Both the position numbers and the translations under genes were made by a program. Below the pieces are notes generated by a model that did not search any database, was not told where the DNA came from, and worked only from the letters and a program-made list of their open reading frames with translations. Source: Silene latifolia (taxonomy: Eukaryota; Streptophyta; Magnoliopsida; Caryophyllales; Caryophyllaceae). From it: a DNA stretch of 64,000 nucleotides. Shown here piece by piece: positions 10,260 through 19,832 of the stretch. Position 1 is the stretch's first letter, and every line of letters begins with the position of its first letter. The stretch lies in assembly GCF_048544455.1 (NCBI RefSeq), contig NC_133538.1:149098422-149162421 (forward strand), given 5' to 3'.

Positions 10260-12544
10260 CTTACAACAAAAAAAGAAAAATGAAATTTTGTTCAGATAAA
10301 TTTAAGCTTATTTTTTTCGAAACAGAGCCTAAATATGATATTTTAAATTTCATGATCTATTGACCTTCATAATACCAAATTAATTTCTTTTTGATATTTT
10401 TTGGCCCTTGTTTACTTACTTTTGAACCTATTGTTAGGAGTTAATCTCATGTTCCATTTTTAATTTTATAAACTTGATTAATAAAATAAATAGCTATTGG
10501 TTCAGAATAAATATTAGCAATGAGACATTGTTCCACAAAGTACGTATATATCATAATCATGAGAAATAGAATAAATAAGCAATTGGTTCAAAATAAATAG
10601 CGTTCCATATAAGAAAATTGTTAACTCTACAATAAGAAAAAAACAACTTTGATCAAAAGGAAAATCTATCATAATTGTCCAATTATATCTCTTTTGTCTT
10701 GGATGCAGCGAATATAAATAAAGTTTCAAACTCAAACTGAATTTTAAATCATGTCAACAATGGGTGTTAGCTAGACATGGGTAAATTAAATATCAGAAAT
10801 ATTTGAAAATTATAGAATAAGCGAGAATATAACATTTATATAGAACGAACTATTTTAAGATCTACACAAGTTGATCTATGGTTTTGAAAATTTTTACTTG
10901 TGACAACTAAGGGCATGTAATTTTTCTAATTAATATGGGTATGAGAAAGCCTACATTCGTCCTGACCCTTCGCTCGTATAACATCATTGCTTTTAGGAGT
11001 CGTTTTTTTCCTATTATTCGAGACTTGGTAGAGTATTTTGTCCCGTTAGACTTTGGAGCAAAATTCATTATCTTTTAGTAATTTCACACTAAGTGTACGT
11101 CATCCTCTTCGCAATGATCCTATGGATTGCTTTTGCAGAGTCGTCAATACATTAGTTTGACCACGATTTTTGACATATTACTAATCAAAGTTATCAACGA
11201 CGTTTTGCAATTGATGGAAAGATGTTTATTAAGAAGGGAAGGGAGTATACATGATGAATTTTTTAACATAACTCATAATGGTATGTTCTACCAAGTGTGG
11301 TATGTCGGTTATGTTGTTGAGGAACATCAACTCCGTAAGAGGACTATCTAAAGATACATTGTCTTATTATCAACCGCCTTGGGAAATTCGAAATAGAAAG
11401 GAAGATAATTACGGGTGCCAAAGTTGGCAAAAGGTAATGAACCGAGCATAGGAATGACTTCCTCGGATATAAAGATTCCTTTCATTCTTAAGCGAAGACA
11501 ATATACATTGAGGCTATGCTACGCAAGACATTCTTTACTAATAATTTTTCACAAATTTATCAAATTATGTGTCGTATTATATATTTTGCATGAAGCTTTT
11601 AAGGACAAGTAGTCTTCATTGTAAATAGTCAAAGACTATTTCTGTTAAAAACCGATGACGCGCGAGATTATAAGAATAATAACTCTACAATCCAATTATA
11701 TCCGTGGATGGTATACAAGTGATATAGTCAATACCAAATGCCAACATTTTTGTTGCGTTTTTGTGAGGGAAACTGATGATTAAACACTCCTCATCTAAAT
11801 CAACTCCCGAAATTTTGTTTGCTCTCATTTTCAACATGGTTTGACTTTTTGTTAAATTTAATAGTTTTCTATTACCAGACCATTGTAAGGTAAACCAACG
11901 TTTAAGCGTTGCCATAAAATACTAACTTGGTCACTCAAAGGTTTTAAATGATGTCATTAAACTAATAAATGATGTTGCCCCGTGCATTCTATGCAATAGA
12001 ATCACAAATATTTTTTTATTGTTGTTTAGAGACTAATAATTCTATTGGAATTCATTTTAGATTTGAGGTTGTGAGAAGTTTATAAGGAGCAAATACTCTT
12101 AATTGTAAATATATATAATCAAGGTAAAATTATGTTTTAGAGATTTAACATTTTCTTTGAACATACTATATATAATTATGATAATTGTTGTTTTATGTAA
12201 CATCATTCAGTTTTACATAGTTGTTGTAGGTTAAAATAATTTACAATACTCATAAAGGTCCGTCTCCGTTATTAATGATTCATTTTGGTGAGCTCCACCA
12301 TGTTGACAGAGAGAGCATTTTTTATTGAATTAAAACCAGTTGTGCTTGCGACAGTGAAAAAGCAAAGTACATATTATAACTAAATCACTTGATGTTATAA
12401 GTACTATTGAATGCAAAATTTTTACGGTAAAAGCATTAATAATTCATCAATCAACTATACCAACCATGAATTTTTTTCATCAATGATTCAACATAGTTAA
12501 ACTTTTTTGTTAACTTAAGAATATATTTTTACAGCTAATCCTAA
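10260..12544. other. AT-rich non-coding DNA inside the insertion
   Basis: I see no recognisable domain, LTR or TIR. Several open frames of 60-76 codons occur on both strands with composition no different from chance in AT-rich DNA. Confidence 0.45.
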
Positions 12545-12547
12545 TAG

Positions 12548-12573
12548 GAGCCCCGTGCATCGCACGGGCTTTC
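12548..12573. repeat. GC-rich hairpin, Helitron-like 3' motif
   Basis: The palindrome CCCGTGCATCGCACGGG stands out in AT-rich surroundings. Such hairpins sit just inside the 3' ends of many plant Helitrons. The expected terminal CTAG or CTRR about 10 bp downstream is not clear on either strand, so this is suggestive only. Confidence 0.3.
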
Positions 12574-13512
12574 CAAAATATTAAGAGTATTCTTAAAAAC
12601 AAATAAATATTTTTAAAATATTAAAACAAGCCTAAGAAAAGACCAAAATATTAAGAATATTACAATCCTCCCCACTTAAAATGAACTTCGTCCCGAAGTT
12701 CGATCTTAGAAAATTAAAACAAAGTTAAATTTTTAGTGGTATTGCAGCGGGTCTTCGAGGTGTCTTGTCACTATCACGCAATTGAAATCATGATTTGTTC
12801 TATCCTATGTTTTGGATGACATGATTTGTACTTGACCATGAAGCATTGCGGAAATACTTAACATGGAAATCTTGAAAAGTTTTGTTTTGTTTTTGACTCG
12901 GTTTGACTCGTTGTTGGAGTCGGGATTTGAATTTTTGATTCGGTTTTTGGTCCGGTGTCGGTTTTGACTCTAGTTAGTGTCATTGCGACCCCGTCGTCAT
13001 GCATGAAACACTCCAGGTACTTTTGAAAAGTTTTGAAATGTTTTGTTTTCGAAACCGTTTTAAGTTTTTCGACGTATAGTTGTAAAAACTGTCGATCAAA
13101 CGCTGCGATTCCTAAGCATGTTGTAGTCCGATAATCATCGGGTGCTTGTTGGAGACTCGACAGATACTGGGTATCTACAGAGCCTCCAGTTTGACAGAGG
13201 CTTGGACAGGACGAAAGTCAAAGTATAGCCCCCAGGTCAATCGAAGATTACAACCTGAAGACCCAAGCAACGTCGAGGCGGCTCGAAAGGGTTCAGGCCG
13301 AGGACCTGCCGTCGGGAAGGGCGACGCCAAGGCGACTCGGGGATACGAGTCAAGGACCTGTCGTCAGGAATAGTTTAGAGTCTTTCGACTGTCCGTGCGG
13401 GTCGTTTAAAGTCCGTTAGACTACGTACGAAGGCTTGCCAGCCATAGGAAGGAGTCATACCTGAAGCATATTTGGGATATGTCCTTGAGTTCTTTCTTGT
13501 TTGCGCGAAAAG

Positions 13513-14010
13513 TCTCGCCAGCCGTGTTGTGGATATGATGAGGCTCGCCAGCCGCGTTGTGGATATGAAGGGGCTCGCCAGCTGCGTTGCGGATATGAAG
13601 GGGCTCCCCAGCCGCGTTGCGGACATGAAGGGGCTCGCCAGTCGCGTTGCGGATATGAAGGGGCTCACCAGCCGCATTACGGATATGAAGGGGCTCGTCA
13701 GCCGCGTTGCGGATATGAAGGGGCTCGCCATCCGCGTTGCAGATATATAGGGGCTCGCCAGCCGTGTTACGGATATGATGGGGCTCGCCAGCCGCTTGCG
13801 GATATGATGGGGCTCGCCAGCCGCGTTGCGGATATGAAGGGGCTCGCCAGCCACGTTGCGGATATGATGGCACTCACCAGCCGTTGTTGAATTTGATGCG
13901 TTTTGAGACTCGCCAGCCATGTTGAATGTGATGCATTTTGAGGTTCACCAGCCATGTTGAATGTGCGTTGTGAGGCTCGCCAGCCATGCTGAATGTGCGT
14001 TGTGAGGCTG
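13513..14010. repeat. 30-bp tandem repeat array
   Basis: About twelve head-to-tail copies of a 30-bp unit of the form CTCGCCAGCCGCGTTGCGGA + TATGAAGGGG run from 13513 to about 13872. One unit is 29 bp. Three or four longer degenerate units containing GCCAGCCATGTTGAATGTG follow. Because 30 is divisible by three, long spurious open frames appear on both strands. Tandem arrays in the 3' untranslated region are a known trait of Tat/Ogre elements and can seed satellites. Confidence 0.9.
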
Positions 14011-14423
14011 GCCAACTATGTTGAATGAATGATCGACTGTGGGAAATAGCCGTGTTGGATGGGCCAATTTCGAGAAGTCGTTTGAGTTAGCGGGTTCTGT
14101 GAGGAAGCCTCCGATATCCTACTGGGGAATCTCGGTGTTTATGTCGGATGTTTGTGGAGCCGGAAAAGGATAGGCTCGTGAGCTTGGCTCCCATGGTTGG
14201 CGGTGATTTTTGAATCTCGAAGGGAGGTAACGGTTTTTATTGCCGTTTGATGGAAGCTTGTAGAGAAGTGCAGATGTGCATTTTGCCATTTGATGCGTTT
14301 TTGGGGATAACGGTTTTAATTTCGTCTTCCCATGAATTGAGATTTGTGAAGGGTAGTGAAATTCACTGCCCTGTTTGAAGGTTTGACGGTTTTTAATGCC
14401 GTTTGTTTGAGGTTTGAACATGT

Positions 14424-14758
14424 CGTTGAAAATTTTGTGAAAATAGCGAATTTCAACTTCACTATTTATTTTTTGTTTGAAAGTGACGGTTTTTAATGCC
14501 ATCGCTGAAAATTTGAAATTTGTGGAAATAGCGAATTTTGAATTTCACTATTTTGTTTTTGTTCGAGAAATGACGGTTTTTAATTCCGTCATTGAAGTTT
14601 TGTGAAAATAGCGAGTTTGAATTTCACTATTTTGTTTTTGTATTTGAAAAATGACGGTTTTTTAATTCCGCCATTGAAATATTGCGAAAATAGCGAATTT
14701 GAATTTCACTATTTTGTTTTCGTATTTGAAAGATGACGGTTTTAATTCCGTCGTTTGA
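14424..14758. repeat. Approximately 82-bp tandem repeat array
   Basis: Four units of about 80-87 bp each contain, in order, GAAAATAGCGAATTTGAATT, TCACTATTTTGTTTT and TGACGGTTTTTAATTCCGTC. Shorter degenerate versions (CGGTTTTTAATGCCG) precede them from about 14230. The array is part of the Tat-A 3' internal region and is non-coding. Confidence 0.8.
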
Positions 14759-14999
14759 AAATTTTAAGGTTTGTGTGGGAATTGGGCCAAAGCCCAAAAT
14801 TCGGCTGAATAAAGCAGGGAGCGCCTGATTGAGGCGCGAGCAGTTGTGCGAGGGAATGGGGCTTCCCTGTTTCCATTAAAAGGACGCGATAAGTGGCTGC
14901 TCTCATTCTCACCCGTCTTCTTCGACACAACATCACAAAAAACAACGAAATACGCCATTTTCGTCTTTGTTTCTTGCTTGACTTTGTGCCATTGTCATC

Positions 15000-16066
15000 A
15001 TGTCATCTCAAGGTATGTAAATCCTCTTGAATCCATTGGAATTTGTCTGTCTTTTCGTTAATTGAATTAGGGCGAAACCCTAACCTTTCGAAAATCGATT
15101 TGGACGTTTTTGTTTAGCCCATTTTCGAGTGAAATTGATGACTACATTAGGTTAGAAACCTGTTTAGGAGTATAAGGGTGCTTTTAGTTTGCATTTTGGT
15201 CCTCGTTCCCGCTCCCTAGGCTCGAAAAACGTGAATAAGACGAAAAACCGTCTTATTTCACAATGTCGTGTTTGTTTGCTTGAGTTGTGTGTCCCGCTAG
15301 GTTGCATTGTAGTCGGGGAAGACCGTCTTTGCTATGTCGAGCCTTTGTTGGGTGTTGTGGGCAAAATTTGAATTTTTGCCCTTTTGAGACGGTCTTATGT
15401 CTGACGAAATAAGCGTTTGTTTGAGCTCAAATTGAGCCAGTTTGTTTTGAAATGGACCTTAACAACAGTTTAGGTCACTTTGAGACATGATTAAGTCACA
15501 TTGTTTTGTCGTGGTCGTATTTTGAATTTTTGACCTGCTTGCTCCTGAATTGGCATAAAATTCCCTTTTTGAGCTCTTAAAATTACCCAGTTGTGTCGGG
15601 AATTTCTGTTGTTGTTTTGTGGGCCTTCTGTGGGCCCTGAGGTATTGGGTGGTTTTTGAAATTTTTGTTGTTATTTTGACTTGTCTTTTACTTGAAAAGA
15701 AGGGCGAGTCGTTTTTTGTGCGTTTTTTGTGAAGTGTTTTTGTTGGATGGATTTGGGCGGGTTTGCCCTTGTTCTCTTTTGTATTTGCCGGTGTGTTTTT
15801 TGGATTTGTCCATTTTGTGTCGTCGCAATGCCGAAATTTTGGCTGACGCATTTTTGTTTTGTCCTGATTGCAGGGGAGTGTTCTGGGCCCACTGGGCCCG
15901 TTGCTGAGGCGTTCGAGGAGGAGGATGATCCAGGAGGAGGAGAGATGGCTGTTTCCTTGTCCTCGTCGAGTTGTGTTCTTCCCGGTGGCCTTTGTCCAGC
16001 CTTTGATCAAGTGTTGATCATTGGCTATTGTCTGCAGAGATTCAAACGTCTGATGATTGGGGGTTA
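15000..16066 (+). CDS. Possible spliced antisense ORF in Tat-A
   Basis: An ATG at 15000 opens a four-codon exon ending at 15012, followed by a GTATGT donor. A pyrimidine-rich stretch with TGATTGCAG at 15865-15873 could be the acceptor. Joining 15012 to 15874 keeps the frame and gives an acidic protein of roughly 68 residues (MSSQGECSGPTGPV, then EEEDDPGGG) to a TAA near 16066. It is antisense to the retrotransposon genes. No domain is recognised and the splice is inferred only from consensus signals, so it may be spurious or a 5' part of a longer broken gene. Confidence 0.3.
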
Positions 16067-16210
16067 AGACGGGTGCATCGTTCCATGTTACCGTCTTCGA
16101 TCGTTCTTGAATTCTGATGATTGGGGTTCAACATCAAGGTGGCGCCCTATGTCATGGCTTCTTCTCATCACCGAATTCCGATGATTGGGGGTTAACGTCG
16201 GGGTGATGCA
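16040..16210. repeat. Three approximately 64-bp degenerate repeats
   Basis: GATGATTGGGGGTTAA or a close variant recurs near 16049, 16116 and 16177, each followed by related sequence around GTGCATCG or GGTGATGCAC. It is a short tandem array in the Tat-A 3' internal region. Confidence 0.6.
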
Positions 16211-17403
16211 CTAAGTCATAGTTCCTTATTATCATGTCGTCCGAAATCTACCAGGCATTGTTTCCCTTTTTGTCATGGAGTAGGAATGAGGTATTACCGT
16301 CATGGTAACCACCTCTGCTTCCGCGGTTACTCCTTTATTTACCATGTGGCTCCTTTTCTTTTCCGATCAGAAGGATAGGGAGTGCTTAAATCGGTAGGTG
16401 GCGGATAGCCCCCAGTTCATTGTTTTAGGCCAGTGTCTGTGTGATAAATACTTGTACCGGATCCTGTTTGCATGGTCAGTTGTTGTATCGAACGTGTGTC
16501 GATGTATTTTACGTGAGGTGATCTGTATATGTGTGTTTTTGGTTTGTATTTTATTTGTGTTTGGCTTTTTTGTGTTGTGTTTCGGAGAAGCACCGTCAGC
16601 GGCTAATTCCCTTTTCCTTTGCATTTGTTCCTGCATTGTTAGTGTAGAAAACAGGAAACAGGTAGCACGTATGCACAAACGTAAACACACAAAAGCATTT
16701 GACAAAAATAGCCACGATGATTCGAAGTTAAAATTTGAAATTTGAGATTTTGAAAATTCTGCGACTGGTCGTCACATTTGGATTTTTCAAAAGAAACTGA
16801 TTTGAAATTTTGAGCAATTAACTCGTGTTTGAATTAAATTGCATCAAATTTTGCTCAAAATTGATTTGCAACTTGAAAAACTAAAACTTAAACCGTCACG
16901 GATGAATTTTAAAATAATTTTTTGCGAGTGTATTTGATTTGATATATCAAGATTCGGATTTGTAAGAGCTTGAATTTTTGAAGAAAATTGACGTCGTGTT
17001 ATCAATTCTCGATTTTTGTGGAAAAATGCGAAAAAGCGAAAAATTTACGGAATTTTCGACTGATATGGAAACGATCCGTCGTGGATCGGGGCGACTATCC
17101 CTTCCCCCCCTAAAAAACCGAGAGAAAAACCCGTATGTTTAAAATTGCGTCATGGAAACCGTATCGGATTTCGTAAAAACGCGAAAACAAGGAAATGTGA
17201 ATGTGAGAAAACACAAAAAATCCCCGATAGGCCCGAAGAGGTGCGAGTCTTAGGGCGAGAGAATCTAGGTGTTAGGATGAAACACAACTTGACAGGACAA
17301 ATCAAGGTGCGAATCCTGAGGACCAGCCCAAAGAGGCGCGAGGCCATAGGCGATGAAAGTGAACTTCCCCTTTTTTCGCGAAAAAAAAGCGCTGATAGTT
17401 TTG

Positions 17404-17411
17404 TATAAATA
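17404..17411 (+). promoter_or_regulatory. TATA box of the antisense gene in Tat-A
   Basis: TATAAATA lies 97 bp upstream of the ATG at 17501 and is followed by a C/T/A-rich leader, as in plant Pol II promoters. Because the downstream gene is antisense to the retrotransposon, this would be an internal promoter independent of the LTR. Confidence 0.55.
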
Positions 17412-17500
17412 GGGACGTTTGTGCTTCATTGTTTTATCATCCGAAACACGAAAAACATCTCTACAAAAATCTTTTTTCTTCTTCTTCCACAAAATAATTC

Positions 17501-18932
17501 ATGGATGTTTTCGAAAATAGGTTGTGACATTGGTGTCGGGATTTGTCGCCTCCCAAGAATTATCAACTCGTTGTATTGGGAGTTGGTCAATTGTTAGTGT
17601 TCTTCAAGTCAAGGTGCAATCCTCGTTTCTTGAAGCATGCTCTCAGTTTTGGAATTCGAAACATCATGTTTTCGTTTTCCCGAAAGGTGAAATTTGTCCT
17701 CTTGCTGAACAAGTAAACGCCATTGGTGGATGGTCGGGTTGTACTCCGGTGCTTCCCCCGAGTCGGTTGTGTTACAAAGAGAAGTTTCGTTCAATGATGG
17801 GCTTGTCAACAAGTTAAGTGAACTTTATTCTTGCTCCCCATGGTGTGGATATGTTGGCTCTTATCAACATTTTCTCAAACCGGTTGGATGTTAATGTTTC
17901 GGAGGTGACTAGGAGAAGGGCTCTTGCCTTTTGCCTAGTGCATGCATACATCTTTGTCGATGCCTTGAAGAAGGAGGGGTCAAAGTGTTATGGTAGTACG
18001 GCCCTTCTGCACATAGTTGAGCAACTGGAGCATGGTAGGGATCCATCATGGTTGGTGCTTGGCGAGATCATCCAAGCTTTGGACAAGAAGGGCTTTTGTA
18101 GAGAAGCTCCCTCATTCGGATCTCCAAGGATCCTCCAAGTGTGGCTATTGGAGAGGCTAAGGTATGTAGAGCCTCCGGCCGATTCTTCTTCTTATTCCTT
18201 CCGTCACCTTACTATGAGGAAAAAATTATACTCGGATAGTTTTGCATCCACCGAGACCTATTGGACCTCGAGATTAGTGGAGGAAGGTGGTCCTCATATC
18301 CGTTGGGTGGTGCCATGGTGGCACTTGAGGTTCTCCACGGGGTTTCCTACCTCGGCCACTAGTTCTTGTTCTTTGATGGTGGTGGGCTTGAAGGTTGCTT
18401 CCTTAATTTATCCCGAAAGGCTTATGAGGCAAGGGGGAGGGGGGGGGGGGGGGGGGTCAACAAAAGGTGCCCGCTCAAGATACTCTCGTCCAAGAGAGTG
18501 TTTTCCGGACCTCCGAGCTCGTGGAGGTCTTTGAAAGATGGTGGGCCACTCGGCCGATTTGGGAGGTACAAAACCCCGTTGCCATGACATGGGTGACTCC
18601 CGCTTATGTCAAGTGGTCAAGAGCTCAAACCTTGGAGGAAAGGTTAAAATCTCGTAAGGACGAGGTCGTCAACTTGAAGTATAGAGAGGTTGGCTAGCCC
18701 GGATGTAATGAGGCCACCAAAGAGGAGAAGCTCGGGTCCCAAAGAGGTAGTGGGCCATGTATGGGCTCGACTTGGACTGAGTATGGGGTGTTGCAAGAGA
18801 CCGGAGGCCGTCACCATTGTAGATCAGTTGTGGATCCGTTCCGAAGAGGAAGTTCAAGCTAGGCGGGCCAACAAGAAGAACAAGGGGAAGATGTACCCCG
18901 AGGGAAAAGGTAAGGGTAGAATGGAAGAATGA
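17501..18932 (+). pseudogene. Antisense accessory gene of Tat-A (DUF7745/plant-mobile-domain-like), broken
   Basis: An ATG at 17501 opens a frame that shifts within 25 bp. The main frame runs 17524-18534 with a TAA at 17815-17817. It contains RRRALAFCLVHAYIFVDAL, HIVEQLEHGRDPSWLVLGE, RILQVWLLERLRYVEPP and IRWVVPWWHL. This resembles the plant mobile domain/DUF7745 group found in transposons. A G-tract at about 18433-18456 breaks the frame. The protein then continues (18467-18697, with VEVFERWWATRPIWEV) and ends in a basic tail near 18932. A TATA box lies at 17404. Tat-type elements are known to carry antisense genes in long 3' internal regions; this fits, but the copy is defective. Domain assignment is by eye. 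Confidence 0.65.
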
Positions 18933-19351
18933 AGACCTCCATTACCCGTTTTATTATTATATTGTATTAGTGTTGTGAGTTTTTATTATGTTGTACTAGC
19001 TATGTATTGTGTATTTTGTGCTAGTTTTATTATGTGGGATGTCTTAGTCGACATTCTAGCTTTGACAAGTTGTAGACTTGCCTAGATTTATTTGTTGTCA
19101 AATTTGTAATCCTTCTCATTATTAATTAAATAAGAGGATTGCTTATGTTGAAAGAAATTGTGAACGCTTGTTTCTTCCATCCGTTTTGTAAAGGCAATTC
19201 GGTTTGAATTATCCTAAACATTGCACTTGGAAAATGGATTTTTGGGGGAAGGGAGAAAGGCTTCTTTTTTTTTGTAATTTTTTGGAAAGGGGAATGTTTT
19301 TCCCTTTTATTTTTTGAAGTCGATATGGACGATGTTTTTTTTTGTGGGGAT

Positions 19352-19542
19352 GGTTGTATCCTTCTTGTGTAAGAAAGGACTGCCTACGTATCCACCTGAA
19401 GAGGTGAAATCAAACCATGATCGTAGTTCGAAAAGTTTTGTAAATTTTGTTTAGGTCTTGTGGTTGTATCATTCTTGTGTAAGAAAGGACTGCCTACGTA
19501 TCCACGAGAAAAGGTGAAATCAAACCATGATCGTAGTTCAGG
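19352..19542. repeat. Two approximately 110-bp direct repeats
   Basis: GGTTGTATC, GTGTAAGAAAGGACTGCCTA, CGTATCCAC and GGTGAAATCAAACCATGATC occur in order at 19352 and again at 19462. The two units are separated by diverged sequence. They are part of the Tat-A 3' untranslated region, just downstream (minus sense) of the integrase stop. Confidence 0.75.
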
Positions 19543-19733
19543 TATATTTGTATGAGTGCAAATGGATGTTGCCTTTGACATATCAAAGGACGTTCGAAAC
19601 ATGGCAGGGTGCCGTGACTTAGACTTGGTAAAACATGCAATTTCAAATCAGAACGCGTTTGAGGAACTTGACTTGAAAGGGATATGGTGGTCACTAGTTG
19701 TGAAACTAGGGTAAGGTTCGTGGTTACTAGGGT

Positions 19734-19827
19734 TCAAGGGTAGTATTTCTTAGGTTGGTCTAGGTTAGTCGGGTTTGTGAAATCCTCCCCGTCTAGGTCC
19801 CGAAAATATTTTCTTTAACACGTATGG
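19734..19827 (-). pseudogene. C-terminal tail of Tat-A integrase, separated by the nested element
   Basis: Across the nested Athila-like element the minus-strand frame continues. KFKPNWAG lies left of the TSD at about 29925, and PYVLKKIF follows at 19827. After one frameshift, DGEDFTNPTNLDQPKKYYP ends in TGA at 19734-19736. This is the usual C-terminus of gypsy polyproteins (GPY-type motif followed by TNxDxLKxYY). It shows that 19827 and 29926 were once adjacent. Confidence 0.85.
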
Positions 19828-19832
19828 CCCGA

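Larger units (their letters stand above)
6553..12746. mobile_element. 6.2-kb TG...CA insertion in the Tat-A LTR, probably a disrupted solo LTR
   Basis: The insertion starts TGTAACACCCCTGATTTTCG and ends GGTATTGCA. It is flanked by the 5-bp direct repeat GCGGG (6548-6552 and 12747-12751). The uninterrupted Tat-A LTR copy near 39990-40000 shows the empty site. The TGTAACACCCC start and the TCCTCCCCACTTAAAATG motif near its right end resemble LTRs of chromovirus (Tekay/Del-like) gypsy elements. No second LTR copy or gag-pol is found inside. It is best read as a solo LTR that received later insertions, including the LINE tail at 9410-10250. Confidence 0.65.
5741..13179 (-). repeat. 3' LTR of Tat-A, split by an insertion
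   Basis: Sequence 5741-6552 matches 39187-39998 of the right LTR, and 12752-13179 matches about 40000-40428. Between them sits a 6.2-kb insertion. The LTR ends CA at 13179 after GGGTATCTA, the same as at 40428. About 1.2 kb of the LTR that should precede 5741 (the equivalent of 38010-39186) is missing. In minus orientation this is the 3' LTR, since the Tat-A genes run right to left. Confidence 0.85.
13180..19733 (-). mobile_element. Long 3' internal region of Tat-A
   Basis: This is the stretch between the end of integrase (stop at 19734-19736) and the 3' LTR. It is unusually long for gypsy elements but characteristic of the Tat group. It holds several tandem-repeat arrays (13513-14010, 14424-14758, 16040-16210, 19352-19542) and plus-strand coding remains. 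The DNA next to the LTR, read in minus orientation, contains AACTGGAGGCTC. That is only a weak polypurine tract. Confidence 0.7.

Noticed and set aside
13501..13890. CRISPR-like regular array
   Set aside because: Units are contiguous without unique spacers, the DNA is a plant retrotransposon and there are no cas genes.
13375..13920. Long overlapping open frames on both strands (up to 181 codons) with repeated GEPLHIRNA-like units
   Set aside because: They are translations of the 30-bp tandem repeat, whose length is a multiple of three, so all frames stay open. No start context or domain supports a protein.
16398..16745. Cys/Val-rich 115-codon plus-strand frame that could be a membrane protein
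   Set aside because: It lies in the repeat-rich Tat-A 3' region; the composition follows T/G-rich DNA and no promoter or conserved motif was seen.
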